Positions 7,146 to 16,424 of a stretch of 64,000 nucleotides of DNA are shown piece after piece. Location: assembly GCF_004535825.1 (NCBI RefSeq), contig NZ_SGVY01000002.1:1-64000 (forward strand), in the 5' to 3' direction. Source of the stretch: Segatella hominis. GTDB lineage: Bacteria > Bacteroidota > Bacteroidia > Bacteroidales > Bacteroidaceae. Both the position numbers and the translations under genes were made by a program. The notes beneath the pieces were generated by a model that worked only from the letters and a program-made list of their open reading frames with translations, had not been told where the DNA came from and did no database searches. Within the stretch, counting starts at the first letter, position 1. Every line of letters starts with the position of its first letter.

Positions 7146-10100
7146 TTATTTATACTCTCCCCAAGCCTTGATGTCGATATCCTCGAGCTTGGTGGTGCAG
7201 AATGCATAGATGAATGCACTCGCCAGACGGCTGTTGGTAATCAATGGCACGTTCAGGTCGATGGCGGCACGACGAATCTTGTAACCATTGCTCAACTCGC
7301 TGCTGGTCAAGTTCTTCGGAATATTCACTACCATATCAATCTCGTGGTTGTGAAGCATCTCCAAAGCCTTTGGTGCACCGCCTTCTGCCTCCTCTGATGG
7401 CCAGAGTACACGGGTGTTCTCAATGCCGTTCTCGGTGAGGAACTTGCTACTACCACCAGTTGCATACAACTTGTAGCCATGCTTAACCAGCATCTGGGCT
7501 GCATCGAGCAAATCTACCTTCTGCTTGGCAGAACCAGTAGAAAGCAGGATGTTCTTGGCTGGAATGCGATGACCCACAGAAAGCATACTCTTCAGAAGTG
7601 CGGTAGATGTATCGTCGCCCAAGCAACCTACCTCACCGGTAGAACTCATATCCACACCCAATACTGGGTCCGCCTTCTGCAGACGGTTGAAGCTGAACTG
7701 AGATGCCTTGATACCTACATAGTCGAGATCGAAGAGGTTCTTGTGTGGCTTCTCTACAGGCAAACCGAGCATCACGCGGGTAGCCAACTCGATGAGGTTG
7801 ATTTTCAATACCTTGCTCACGAATGGGAACGAACGGCTGGCACGCAAGTTACACTCGATAACGAGAATATCATTGTCACGAGCCATAAACTGAATGTTGA
7901 ATGGACCGTTGATATGCAACTCCTTGGCAATCTGACGACCTACTCGCTTCACACGACGAACTGTCTCTACATACAACTTCTGAGGAGGGAACTGGATGGT
8001 AGCATCGCCTGAGTGAACACCGGCAAACTCGATGTGCTCAGAAATCGCATAGGCAATCACCTCGCCATTCTTTGCCACAGCATCCATCTCAATCTCCTTG
8101 GCATGTTCGATAAACTTACTTACTACCACTGGGTGATCCTCACTTACGTTGGCAGCCAACTGCAGGAATCGCTTCAACTCTTCCTCGTTAGAACATACGT
8201 TCATCGCAGCACCAGAAAGCACGTAACTTGGACGAACCAATACTGGGAAACCTACACGCTCAATGAAGTTGTCGATGTCCTCCATAGAGGTCAGAGCGCT
8301 CCACTCTGGCTGGTTGATGCCGTTGTTGGTCAACATCTGAGAGAACTTGGCACGGTCCTCAGCATTATCGATGTCCTTGGCAGCAGTACCTAAGATTGGC
8401 ACATTCTGAGCATCCAGGTGCATAGCCAGGTTGTTTGGAATCTGACCACCGGTAGATACGATGACGCCATGAGGCTGCTCCATCTCGATGATATCCATCA
8501 CACGCTCGAAGGTCAACTCGTCGAAGTAGAGACGGTCGCACATATCGTAGTCGGTAGATACGGTCTCTGGGTTGTAGTTGATCATCACTGAGCGCCAGCC
8601 TTCCTTGCGGATGGTGTTCAATGCCTGAACGCCACACCAGTCGAACTCTACGGAAGAACCGATGCGGTAAGCACCCGAACCGAGTACAATGATAGAACGA
8701 TGATCGTTCTCGAAAGTGATGTCGCTCTTTACTCCTGCGTATGTAACATAGAGGTAGTTGGTCTGAGCAGGATACTCAGCTGCCAGGGTATCAATCTGCT
8801 TTACTACAGGAAGGATACCATAGCTCTTACGCTTGTTGCGAACCAGGAGGGCCGCCTTATGCATGTTGCCCAACTCCTGCTCCAAGCCCACGGCACGAGC
8901 AACCTGGAAGTCGGTGAAACCGTAAACCTTAGCGGTGCGGAGCAAATCCTTATCAATAGTATTGATATTGCACTTCTTCATCGCCTCATCGATATCGATG
9001 ATGTGCTTCAACTTCTCCAGGAACCACTTGTCAATCTTGGTCAAGTCGTGAATCTGATCTACGGTATAGCCCTTGTGCATAGCCTTTGAAATCACGAACA
9101 CACGCTTATCTGTTGGCTCGCGCAAAGCTGCATCGATATCATCGATTTCAAGCTCCTTGTTCTCTACGAAACCGTGCATGCCCTGACCAATCATACGAAG
9201 ACCCTTCTGGATGGCCTCCTCGAAGTTGCGGCCGATGGCCATTACCTCACCTACTGACTTCATAGATGAACCCAACTCCTTATCTACGCCACGGAACTTA
9301 GACAAGTCCCAACGAGGAATCTTACAAACCACGTAGTCCAATGCTGGCTCGAAGAAAGCTGATGTGGTCTTGGTTACAGAGTTCTTCAACTCGAACAGAC
9401 CATAACCCATGCCGAGCTTGGCTGCGACGAAGGCCAATGGATAACCAGTAGCCTTAGAAGCCAAGGCTGATGAACGGCTCAAGCGGGCATTCACCTCAAT
9501 CACGCGATAGTCCTCGCTCTTAGGGTCGAAGGCATACTGCACGTTACACTCACCCACGATTCCGATGTGACGGATAATCTTGATGGCGAGGGCACGGAGC
9601 TTATGATACTCAGCATTGCTCAGGGTCTGAGATGGAGCGATAACGATACTCTCACCAGTATGGATGCCTAATGGGTCGAAGTTCTCCATGTTACAAACGG
9701 TGATACAGTTGTCGTAACGGTCGCGAACCACCTCATACTCAATCTCTTTCCAGCCCTTCAAGCTCTTCTCTACCAATACCTGTGGAGAGAATGAGAAGGC
9801 CTTCTCAGCGAGCTTGTTCAGCTCCTCCTCATTGTCTGCGAAACCAGAACCGAGTCCACCCAAGGCGTAAGCAGCACGGATGATAACAGGATAACCGAGC
9901 TCAGCAGCAGCCTTGCGGGTCTGCTCGATATTCTCGCAAGCCTCGCTCTTGATGGTCTTCACGTTGATTTCATCCAGCTTCTCTACGAAGAGCTCACGGT
10001 CCTCAGTATCCATGATAGCCTGTACTGGAGTACCCAATACCTTGACATTATATTTCTCCAAGATACCCTGGCGATAGAGTTCCACACCACAGTTGAGGGC

Positions 10101-10379
10101 AGTCTGACCACCGAAGCTGAGGAGGATTCCGTCTGGCTTCTCCTTCTGGATGACACGCTCAACGAAGTATGGCTGCACTGGCAGGAAGTAAATCTGGTCG
10201 GCAACGCCTTCTGATGTCTGTACGGTTGCGATATTCGGGTTGATGAGCACAGTCTCGATACCTTCCTCGCGCAATGCCTTCAGGGCTTGCGAACCTGAGT
10301 AGTCGAACTCACCTGCTTCACCGATCTTCAAGGCTCCAGAACCTAAGAGGAGCACCTTCTTTATATTTTCGTCTTTCAT
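7146..10379 (-). CDS. carB: Carbamoyl-phosphate synthase large subunit
   Basis: 1077 residues, the normal CarB length. CarB makes carbamoyl phosphate from bicarbonate, ammonia and two ATP for pyrimidine and arginine synthesis. The two homologous ATP-grasp halves are visible: the first opens with KKVLLLGSGALKIGEAGEFD, the second near residue 560 with SIIVLGSGAYRIGSSVEFDW. A C-terminal MGS-like allosteric domain includes LYATGGSSKFL. Ammonia comes from CarA, encoded 47 bp upstream in the same operon, which also includes a PurF-type gene. Intact, with no unusual feature. Confidence 0.97.
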   Translation of the reverse strand: MKDENIKKVLLLGSGALKIGEAGEFDYSGSQALKALREEGIETVLINPNIATVQTSEGVADQIYFLPVQPYFVERVIQKEKPDGILLSFGGQTALNCGVELYRQGILEKYNVKVLGTPVQAIMDTEDRELFVEKLDEINVKTIKSEACENIEQTRKAAAELGYPVIIRAAYALGGLGSGFADNEEELNKLAEKAFSFSPQVLVEKSLKGWKEIEYEVVRDRYDNCITVCNMENFDPLGIHTGESIVIAPSQTLSNAEYHKLRALAIKIIRHIGIVGECNVQYAFDPKSEDYRVIEVNARLSRSSALASKATGYPLAFVAAKLGMGYGLFELKNSVTKTTSAFFEPALDYVVCKIPRWDLSKFRGVDKELGSSMKSVGEVMAIGRNFEEAIQKGLRMIGQGMHGFVENKELEIDDIDAALREPTDKRVFVISKAMHKGYTVDQIHDLTKIDKWFLEKLKHIIDIDEAMKKCNINTIDKDLLRTAKVYGFTDFQVARAVGLEQELGNMHKAALLVRNKRKSYGILPVVKQIDTLAAEYPAQTNYLYVTYAGVKSDITFENDHRSIIVLGSGAYRIGSSVEFDWCGVQALNTIRKEGWRSVMINYNPETVSTDYDMCDRLYFDELTFERVMDIIEMEQPHGVIVSTGGQIPNNLAMHLDAQNVPILGTAAKDIDNAEDRAKFSQMLTNNGINQPEWSALTSMEDIDNFIERVGFPVLVRPSYVLSGAAMNVCSNEEELKRFLQLAANVSEDHPVVVSKFIEHAKEIEMDAVAKNGEVIAYAISEHIEFAGVHSGDATIQFPPQKLYVETVRRVKRVGRQIAKELHINGPFNIQFMARDNDILVIECNLRASRSFPFVSKVLKINLIELATRVMLGLPVEKPHKNLFDLDYVGIKASQFSFNRLQKADPVLGVDMSSTGEVGCLGDDTSTALLKSMLSVGHRIPAKNILLSTGSAKQKVDLLDAAQMLVKHGYKLYATGGSSKFLTENGIENTRVLWPSEEAEGGAPKALEMLHNHEIDMVVNIPKNLTSSELSNGYKIRRAAIDLNVPLITNSRLASAFIYAFCTTKLEDIDIKAWGEYK

Positions 10380-10426
10380 TATTTTCCTAAATTACAATAA
10401 AATCAATCGAATTCTTCACTCTTCAC

Positions 10427-11512
10427 TTACTTGAGTGTTTCTACAAACTTATCAAACATGAACTCAGTATCCACAGGGCCAGAGCAAGCCTCTGGGTGGA
10501 ACTGACTTGAGAACCAAGGGTTCACCTTGTGGCGGATACCCTCGTTAGAGCCATCATTCATGTTGACAAAGAGTTCCTCCCAATCGTTGCCCAACGTCTT
10601 GGCGTCAACGGCATAACCGTGGTTCTGAGAGGTGATGTAGCAATTGTTGGTTCCTACCATGCGCACTGGCTGGTTGTGTGAACGGTGACCATACTTCAAC
10701 TTGTAGATGGTAGCACCGGCAGCCTTAGAAAGCAACTGGTTACCCATACAGATACCGCAGATAGGCTTGCGGCTCTGGTTGATCTGCTTGCGGATAATAT
10801 TCACAGCATCCTCGCACATATCTGGGTCACCAGGACCATTTGCCAGGAACAAGCCATCGAAATCCATATCGGTGTAATCGTAATTCCAAGGCACACGAAT
10901 TACCTCAACACCTCTGTTGATGAGGCAACGGATGATGTTAGCCTTCACACCACAGTCAACGAGCACCACCTTCTTACCGGCACCCTCATTGTAGCGGATA
11001 ATCTCCTTGCAGCTCACCTGGTCAACGAAGTTTACACCCTCATAGTTTGCCTCAGGGATGTTATCAGGCTCATCATCAAAGAGAATCTTACCCATCATCA
11101 CGCCATGCTCACGGAGCACCTTAGTCAACTCACGGGTATCGATGCCTGTGATTCCTGGCACCTTTTCACGCTTCAACCAGTCAGCAAGACTCTCCACTGC
11201 ATTCCAGTGGCTGTACTGCTCACTGTAATCATTCACGATGATGGCAGAAGCATAAATTTTGTCACTCTCCATAAAGGTAGGCAAACCATTTGCTTCGAAA
11301 GTAAATGGAGGCACACCATAGTTACCTACAAGAGGGAAAGTAAGGGTCATCAACTGACCGGCATAAGAAGGGTCGGTCAAACTCTCAGGATACCCCATCA
11401 TGGCTGTATTGAACACAACCTCGCCCGCTACAGGAGCATCGTATCCGAAAGATTTACCATGGAACTTGGTTCCATCGCTCAAAACTAAGGTTACATTTTT
11501 CATATCTGACAT
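10427..11512 (-). CDS. carA: Carbamoyl-phosphate synthase small (glutaminase) subunit
   Basis: 361 residues. CarA hydrolyses glutamine and channels ammonia to CarB. The N-terminal CPSase small domain includes FNTAMMGYPESLTDPSYAGQ. The class I glutamine amidotransferase domain has the GNGPGDP-like LANGPGDP, the nucleophile elbow ICGICMGNQLL and the catalytic FSSQFHPEACSGP. Two close ATGs exist (MSDMKNV); the first is listed because AAAGAAATT precedes it. It lies 58 bp after the PurF-type gene and 47 bp before carB. Confidence 0.96.
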   Translation of the reverse strand: MSDMKNVTLVLSDGTKFHGKSFGYDAPVAGEVVFNTAMMGYPESLTDPSYAGQLMTLTFPLVGNYGVPPFTFEANGLPTFMESDKIYASAIIVNDYSEQYSHWNAVESLADWLKREKVPGITGIDTRELTKVLREHGVMMGKILFDDEPDNIPEANYEGVNFVDQVSCKEIIRYNEGAGKKVVLVDCGVKANIIRCLINRGVEVIRVPWNYDYTDMDFDGLFLANGPGDPDMCEDAVNIIRKQINQSRKPICGICMGNQLLSKAAGATIYKLKYGHRSHNQPVRMVGTNNCYITSQNHGYAVDAKTLGNDWEELFVNMNDGSNEGIRHKVNPWFSSQFHPEACSGPVDTEFMFDKFVETLK

Positions 11513-11570
11513 AATTTCTTTATTTCATACTAATAAGAACAAACGAATTCTTCATTCTTCTTTTTTTCAC

Positions 11571-13454
11571 TTATTTATGATACACATTCTCAATGTAGTT
11601 CACGAAAGACTGGTTGCAAAGCTTAGTACCACCAGGAGTTGGATAATGACCGGTGAAATACCAGTCTCCCTTGTGATTGGGAATCGCCTTGCGCAAACCT
11701 TCGATACTCTGGAACACAAGTTGGATAGGAGTTGTCATGCCTTCCGGTCTGAGCATCTCTACAATCTTCTCATTGATTTCCTCAATAGAAAATGGCTTAT
11801 AAATGGCACGCACAGGATTGATCTGTTCTTCCTTCGGTTTCTGAAGTTCAGCCTTACAAGCCTCATAAGTCTGGTCGATGAGACTTTCCATATTGCGCTC
11901 TTTGAGAAGCTGGATAGCCGCACGGAACACACAGAATTCTTCCAGTCTCGCCATATCGATACCATAATAATCCGGATAACGAATCTGAGGAGCACTGGAT
12001 ACTACAACAATCTTCTTAGGATGCAGACGGTCGAGGATGCGGAGGATACTCTCTTTCAGAGTAGTACCACGCACGATACTGTCATCGATAATCACAAGAT
12101 TATCCACTCCAACTTCAATGCTACCATAGGTCACATCATATACGTGACTCGCCAAATCATTGCGGCTATTTCCTTCGGTAATAAAGGTACGGAGCTTGAT
12201 ATCCTTCCATGCTATCTTTTCAGAACGCACAAAGTCGCCAAGTATATCATACAATTCTTCTTTCGAAGGGATGTGATCGAGATTAGCAATCTGCTCTATC
12301 TTGGTCTCGTTGAGATACTTTTTGAAACCGCTCAACATTCCATAGTAAGCCACCTCAGCTGTGTTCGGAATATAACTGAACACGGTGTGATCTACATCGT
12401 AATCCACTGCCTTCAGGATAGGCTGTGTCAACTGCTCGCCCAACTGCTTGCGCTCCTGGTAGATATCCTTATCGGAACCACGACTGAAGTAGATGCGCTC
12501 GAATGAGCAGGCAGAATCACCCTTCTGTTCCATGATGCGCTCGATGCTGCACTCACCATTCTTCTTCACGAGAAGTGCCATACCAGGCATGAGTTCCTGT
12601 ACTTCCTCAGCTTCCAAATCGAAAGTTGTCTGAAGCACTGGACGCTCACTTGCCACTACCACAATCTCATCGTTCTTGTAGTAGAAAGCAGGACGGATGC
12701 CCCAAGGGTCGCGCATGGAGAACATCTCTCCCGAACCGGTAATACCGCAAACCACATAACCGCCATCGAAGTCCTTCATCGTGGTTTTGAGCACGTTGCT
12801 CATCTTCACATGATCCTCGATATAGTTGGTAATGTCGGTATTTTCCATCTCCATCGCCTTTGCAGCCACAAAGTTGCGCTCCACTTCTCTATCCAGACGG
12901 TGTCCCATCAGTTCAAGCATAATGTAGGTATCGCTATAGATACGTGGACTCTGCCCCTGCTTGGTCAGTTCCTCGAAGATTTCATCTACGTTGGTCATGT
13001 TGAAGTTTCCACAGAGGCAGAGGTTCTTCGCCTTCCAATTGTTACGGCGAAGGAAAGGATGAACATACTGAATACCACTCTTGCCAGTAGTACTGTAGCG
13101 CAGATGTCCCATATAGAGTTCGCCGGCAAAAGGAAGTTCTTCCTTAGCGAACTTGGCATCAGCCAACTGCTCGGGAGTCAGATTCTTGAAGTTGGCATTT
13201 GCATTACCAAAAATCTCGGTAACAGCATTCTTACCTTCAGCACGCTCACGGAACATATACTCATGTCCAGGTTTGCCACCAAGCTTGACACAAGCCATAC
13301 CAGCACCTTCCTGGCCACGGTTGTGCTGCTTCTCCATCATCAGATAGAGTTTGTTGAGGGCATACATCCAAGTGCCATACTTCTGCTGGTAATATTCCAA
13401 CGGTTTGAGTAGCCTGATCATGGCCACACCACATTCATGTTTTAAAGGTTCCAT
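11571..13454 (-). CDS. purF: Amidophosphoribosyltransferase (PurF-type, long form)
   Basis: 627 residues, longer than the roughly 470-500 of most PurF proteins; a long form beside carAB is usual in Bacteroidales as I recall. The N-terminal class II glutaminase has the would-be N-terminal Cys at residue 8 (MEPLKHECGVAM) and NRGQEGAGM. The phosphoribosyltransferase part has the PRPP loop VIIDDSIVRGTTLKESI. It makes 5-phosphoribosylamine, the first purine step. Being in one unit with carAB links purine and pyrimidine synthesis. A second, shorter paralogue may exist elsewhere, and a different acceptor for this one cannot be excluded. Confidence 0.85.
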   Translation of the reverse strand: MEPLKHECGVAMIRLLKPLEYYQQKYGTWMYALNKLYLMMEKQHNRGQEGAGMACVKLGGKPGHEYMFRERAEGKNAVTEIFGNANANFKNLTPEQLADAKFAKEELPFAGELYMGHLRYSTTGKSGIQYVHPFLRRNNWKAKNLCLCGNFNMTNVDEIFEELTKQGQSPRIYSDTYIMLELMGHRLDREVERNFVAAKAMEMENTDITNYIEDHVKMSNVLKTTMKDFDGGYVVCGITGSGEMFSMRDPWGIRPAFYYKNDEIVVVASERPVLQTTFDLEAEEVQELMPGMALLVKKNGECSIERIMEQKGDSACSFERIYFSRGSDKDIYQERKQLGEQLTQPILKAVDYDVDHTVFSYIPNTAEVAYYGMLSGFKKYLNETKIEQIANLDHIPSKEELYDILGDFVRSEKIAWKDIKLRTFITEGNSRNDLASHVYDVTYGSIEVGVDNLVIIDDSIVRGTTLKESILRILDRLHPKKIVVVSSAPQIRYPDYYGIDMARLEEFCVFRAAIQLLKERNMESLIDQTYEACKAELQKPKEEQINPVRAIYKPFSIEEINEKIVEMLRPEGMTTPIQLVFQSIEGLRKAIPNHKGDWYFTGHYPTPGGTKLCNQSFVNYIENVYHK

Positions 13455-13547
13455 CTCTCTATTATCCTTTATCTTATTAGTTAAATTTGAATATTCATTT
13501 ATGAGGACTTAGGAAATAAATCCATTTTAGGGTCCCCCTCTAAAAAA

Positions 13548-13576
13548 AGGGAAACGTCAAAAAATGACGATTCCCT
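13548..13576 (-). terminator. Terminator after glmS
   Basis: AGGGA (13548-13552) with TCCCT (13572-13576) and CGTCA (13555-13559) with TGACG (13565-13569) form a hairpin. Read on the minus strand it is followed by seven T residues. It separates the export-protein/glmS unit from purF-carA-carB. Confidence 0.75.
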
Positions 13577-13583
13577 CTATATA

Positions 13584-15488
13584 TTATTCAACGGTAACAG
13601 ACTTGGCCAAGTTTCTTGGTTGGTCAACATCCTTACCCTTACATACAGCAACATGATAAGCTAATAACTGCAAAGGAATGGTAGCCAATAATGGCTCCAG
13701 GCACTCCAATGTCTCTGGAAGTTCAATCACTTCGTCAGCTATCTTAGAGATAGTTTCATCACCCTTGCTAACAATAGCAATGACACGACCTTTACGAGCC
13801 TTGATCTCCTGGATATTAGACAAGACCTTCTCATACATGAAGTTATGGGTGGCAATAACAACCACCGGCATATCACTGTCAATGAGAGCAATAGGTCCAT
13901 GCTTCATCTCCGCAGCAGGATAACCCTCTGCATGAATATAACTGATTTCCTTCAACTTCAATGCACCTTCCAAGGCTACTGGATATTGGAAACCTCTACC
14001 CAAGTAGATGAAATTACGGGCATAAGTGAAAGTACGGCTCAAATCAGCAATCTTATTGTTCAACTTCAAAACCTCCTTCATCTTTGAAGGGATGTTCCAA
14101 AGCTGTTCTGTAATTTTCTGATAATCAGCATCACTGATAGTACCCTTCTCCTTTCCGATAGCAAGAGCCAGAAGAACGAGAACGGTTACCTGACCGGTAA
14201 ATGCCTTGGTAGAAGCCACACCGATTTCAGGACCAACATGGATATAAGTACCTGTATTGGTTTCACGTGCAATACTGCTGCCGATAGAATTACAGATACC
14301 ATAGATGAATGCACCATTCTCCTTAGCCAACTTAATAGCAGCCAAGGTATCAGCAGTTTCACCACTCTGGGAAATAGCAATCACGACATCATCCTTCGTA
14401 ACTACAGGATTGCGATAACGGAACTCAGAAGCATATTCCACTTCTACAGGAATACGGCAGTAATTCTCAATCATCTGCTTGCCGATAAGTCCGGCATGCC
14501 AAGAGGTTCCACAAGCAACAATGATGAAACGTTTGGCATTGAGAAGTTGCTGACGGTGATCGGTGATAGAACTCAACACTACACCCATTTCAGTCTTAGT
14601 ATCAGAGGTAGCTTCATTATCGTCTGTCATCACACGGGTTTCAACCGTACGACTTACGACACGTCCACGCATACAATTACGCAGGCATTCAGGCTGTTCG
14701 AAGATTTCCTTCAACATAAAGTGAGGGAAACCACCCTTCTCTATCTGACCGAGGTCGATATCCACAGTCTGAACCTCAGGATTTAGTTTTACATTCTGGA
14801 TATTAACCACCTGAAGTTCTTCTCCAAGGCGCATTACAGCAATGTTACCATCTTCCAGATAAACCACCTTGTCGGTATATTCGATGATAGGGCTGGCATC
14901 AGAACCAAGATAAAAATCACCTTCCTTACCGATGCCCACTACCAATGGACTTTGCTTGCGGGCAGCGATAATCTGATTAGGATTACGCTTATCAAGCAAA
15001 GCAATAGCATAAGCACCAATTACCTGGCGGAGAGCCACCTGAACAGCAGTAAGCAGGTCAAGATTTTTCTTAATCTGAATATATTCTATCAACTGAACCA
15101 ATACTTCAGTATCAGTATCACTGCGGAAAGTCACACCCTTCGCTATCAGATTCTTCTTAATGGCAGCATAGTTTTCAATGATGCCATTATGAATAATCGC
15201 CAAATTCTTGGATGAAGAATAATGTGGGTGAGCATTCACAGAAGAAGGTTCTCCATGAGTTGCCCATCGGGTATGTGCTATACCAACAGAGCCTGTTATA
15301 TTCTTATCGGAGCAGAAATTCTCCAAATCTGCAACCTTACCTTTTGTCTTATAAACATTCAGTGCGCCATCATCATTGATGAGAGCTACACCTGCAGAAT
15401 CATAACCTCGATACTCCAAGCGTTTCAATCCTTTGATCAAAACAGGATAAGCATCTTGTTTTCCTAAATACCCTACAATACCACACAT
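13584..15488 (-). CDS. glmS: Glutamine-fructose-6-phosphate aminotransferase (isomerizing)
   Basis: 634 residues. GlmS makes glucosamine-6-phosphate for peptidoglycan and lipopolysaccharide. The N-terminal glutaminase starts MCGIVGYLGKQDA with the catalytic Cys2 and has GYDSAGVAL and HTRWATHG. Two SIS domains follow, with ACGTSWHAGLIGKQMIE and ISQSGETADTLAAIK, then the second with LGRGFQYPVALEGALKLKE. It ends in the typical NLAKSVTVE. It starts 6 bp after the stop of the export-lipoprotein gene and is surely co-transcribed with it. Confidence 0.96.
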   Translation of the reverse strand: MCGIVGYLGKQDAYPVLIKGLKRLEYRGYDSAGVALINDDGALNVYKTKGKVADLENFCSDKNITGSVGIAHTRWATHGEPSSVNAHPHYSSSKNLAIIHNGIIENYAAIKKNLIAKGVTFRSDTDTEVLVQLIEYIQIKKNLDLLTAVQVALRQVIGAYAIALLDKRNPNQIIAARKQSPLVVGIGKEGDFYLGSDASPIIEYTDKVVYLEDGNIAVMRLGEELQVVNIQNVKLNPEVQTVDIDLGQIEKGGFPHFMLKEIFEQPECLRNCMRGRVVSRTVETRVMTDDNEATSDTKTEMGVVLSSITDHRQQLLNAKRFIIVACGTSWHAGLIGKQMIENYCRIPVEVEYASEFRYRNPVVTKDDVVIAISQSGETADTLAAIKLAKENGAFIYGICNSIGSSIARETNTGTYIHVGPEIGVASTKAFTGQVTVLVLLALAIGKEKGTISDADYQKITEQLWNIPSKMKEVLKLNNKIADLSRTFTYARNFIYLGRGFQYPVALEGALKLKEISYIHAEGYPAAEMKHGPIALIDSDMPVVVIATHNFMYEKVLSNIQEIKARKGRVIAIVSKGDETISKIADEVIELPETLECLEPLLATIPLQLLAYHVAVCKGKDVDQPRNLAKSVTVE

Positions 15489-15494
15489 ATAATT

Positions 15495-16295
15495 TTAACG
15501 TAAAATATTAACAACCAAAGAAGCAATTGAGATAACAGAACTTGTCAGCGAAATCCAGAAAGAAGTATTGCTACTCAAACCAGCTCCACCTTTCTTAGCC
15601 TTATTTGGTTCTACATATACAATATCATTCTGCTGAAGATAGAAATAAGGAGAATTGATGAGATTGGCATCTGTCAAGTCCAAACGATGAATACTCTTCT
15701 GACCAGAAGCATCCTCACGGATCAGCATCACGTTCTTACGCTTACCATAAAGAGTCAAGTCGCCACTCTTAGCAATTGCTTCCAAAACACTCATCTTCTC
15801 ATAAGGCACAGTAACAACACCAGGAGAAGCCACCTCACCAGTAACAACCACACGGTAACTTGCCATACGGACTGTTACGATAGGATTCTCATTCTCAGCC
15901 AGAAATTTCTTAACACGAACCTTAATCATTTCCTCACATTCACCCTTAGTAAGACCTACAACATGTAACTTACCAAGAACAGGGAAATCAATATCACCAT
16001 GATTGTCAACCAGATATCCTTGCAGAGAACCGGCGCTTGAACTCAAGCTACCATCATTACCAACCGAACCACCTACAGAGATATTGAAAGGTGCGGCAGC
16101 CTTTGGGTCAGTAGTAACAACTGTGATGGTCAACTGATCTTTCGGCATAATCTTAGCATCATACAACACTTTAGACGCAGCTAAATTAACGGAATCGGCA
16201 TTTTGAAAATAAGCCACCTGTTTAGCACTTCCGCAACTGCTCAGCGCTAAAACCATAGTCATTGCGACTACGACTGCAAATAATAGTTTTTTCAT
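15495..16295 (-). CDS. Polysaccharide export outer-membrane lipoprotein (Wza/BexD type)
   Basis: The ATG at 16295 (MKKLLFAVVV) is chosen because it gives a proper lipoprotein signal with the box LALSSC; the longer frame upstream would run into the promoter. About 266 residues. Contains the Poly_export domain (DQLTITVVTTDPKAAAPFNI, GYLVDNHGDIDFPVLGKLHV) and a SLBB domain (VVVTGEVASPGVVTVPYEKM). A hydrophobic helix lies at the C-terminus. It probably forms the outer-membrane channel for capsule or exopolysaccharide. The inner-membrane partner and glycosyltransferases are not in this window. Confidence 0.88.
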   Translation of the reverse strand: MKKLLFAVVVAMTMVLALSSCGSAKQVAYFQNADSVNLAASKVLYDAKIMPKDQLTITVVTTDPKAAAPFNISVGGSVGNDGSLSSSAGSLQGYLVDNHGDIDFPVLGKLHVVGLTKGECEEMIKVRVKKFLAENENPIVTVRMASYRVVVTGEVASPGVVTVPYEKMSVLEAIAKSGDLTLYGKRKNVMLIREDASGQKSIHRLDLTDANLINSPYFYLQQNDIVYVEPNKAKKGGAGLSSNTSFWISLTSSVISIASLVVNILR

Positions 16296-16325
16296 CGTTG
16301 ACAATTTATTTTTGAAATTTGGGTG

Positions 16326-16357
16326 CAAAAATAATGTTTTTTTTTAATATCAGCAAA
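16326..16357 (-). promoter_or_regulatory. Promoter of the export-lipoprotein/glmS unit
   Basis: On the minus strand TTTG (16354-16357) and TATTTTTG (16326-16333) are 20 bp apart, about 30 bp upstream of the chosen start codon. This supports the shorter start for the export protein. Confidence 0.65.
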
Positions 16358-16424
16358 TGTTTATAGCAAAAATTAATGATTTAAGTTAAAAACATTTGCT
16401 GACTACAATATATTTGCCAGACAA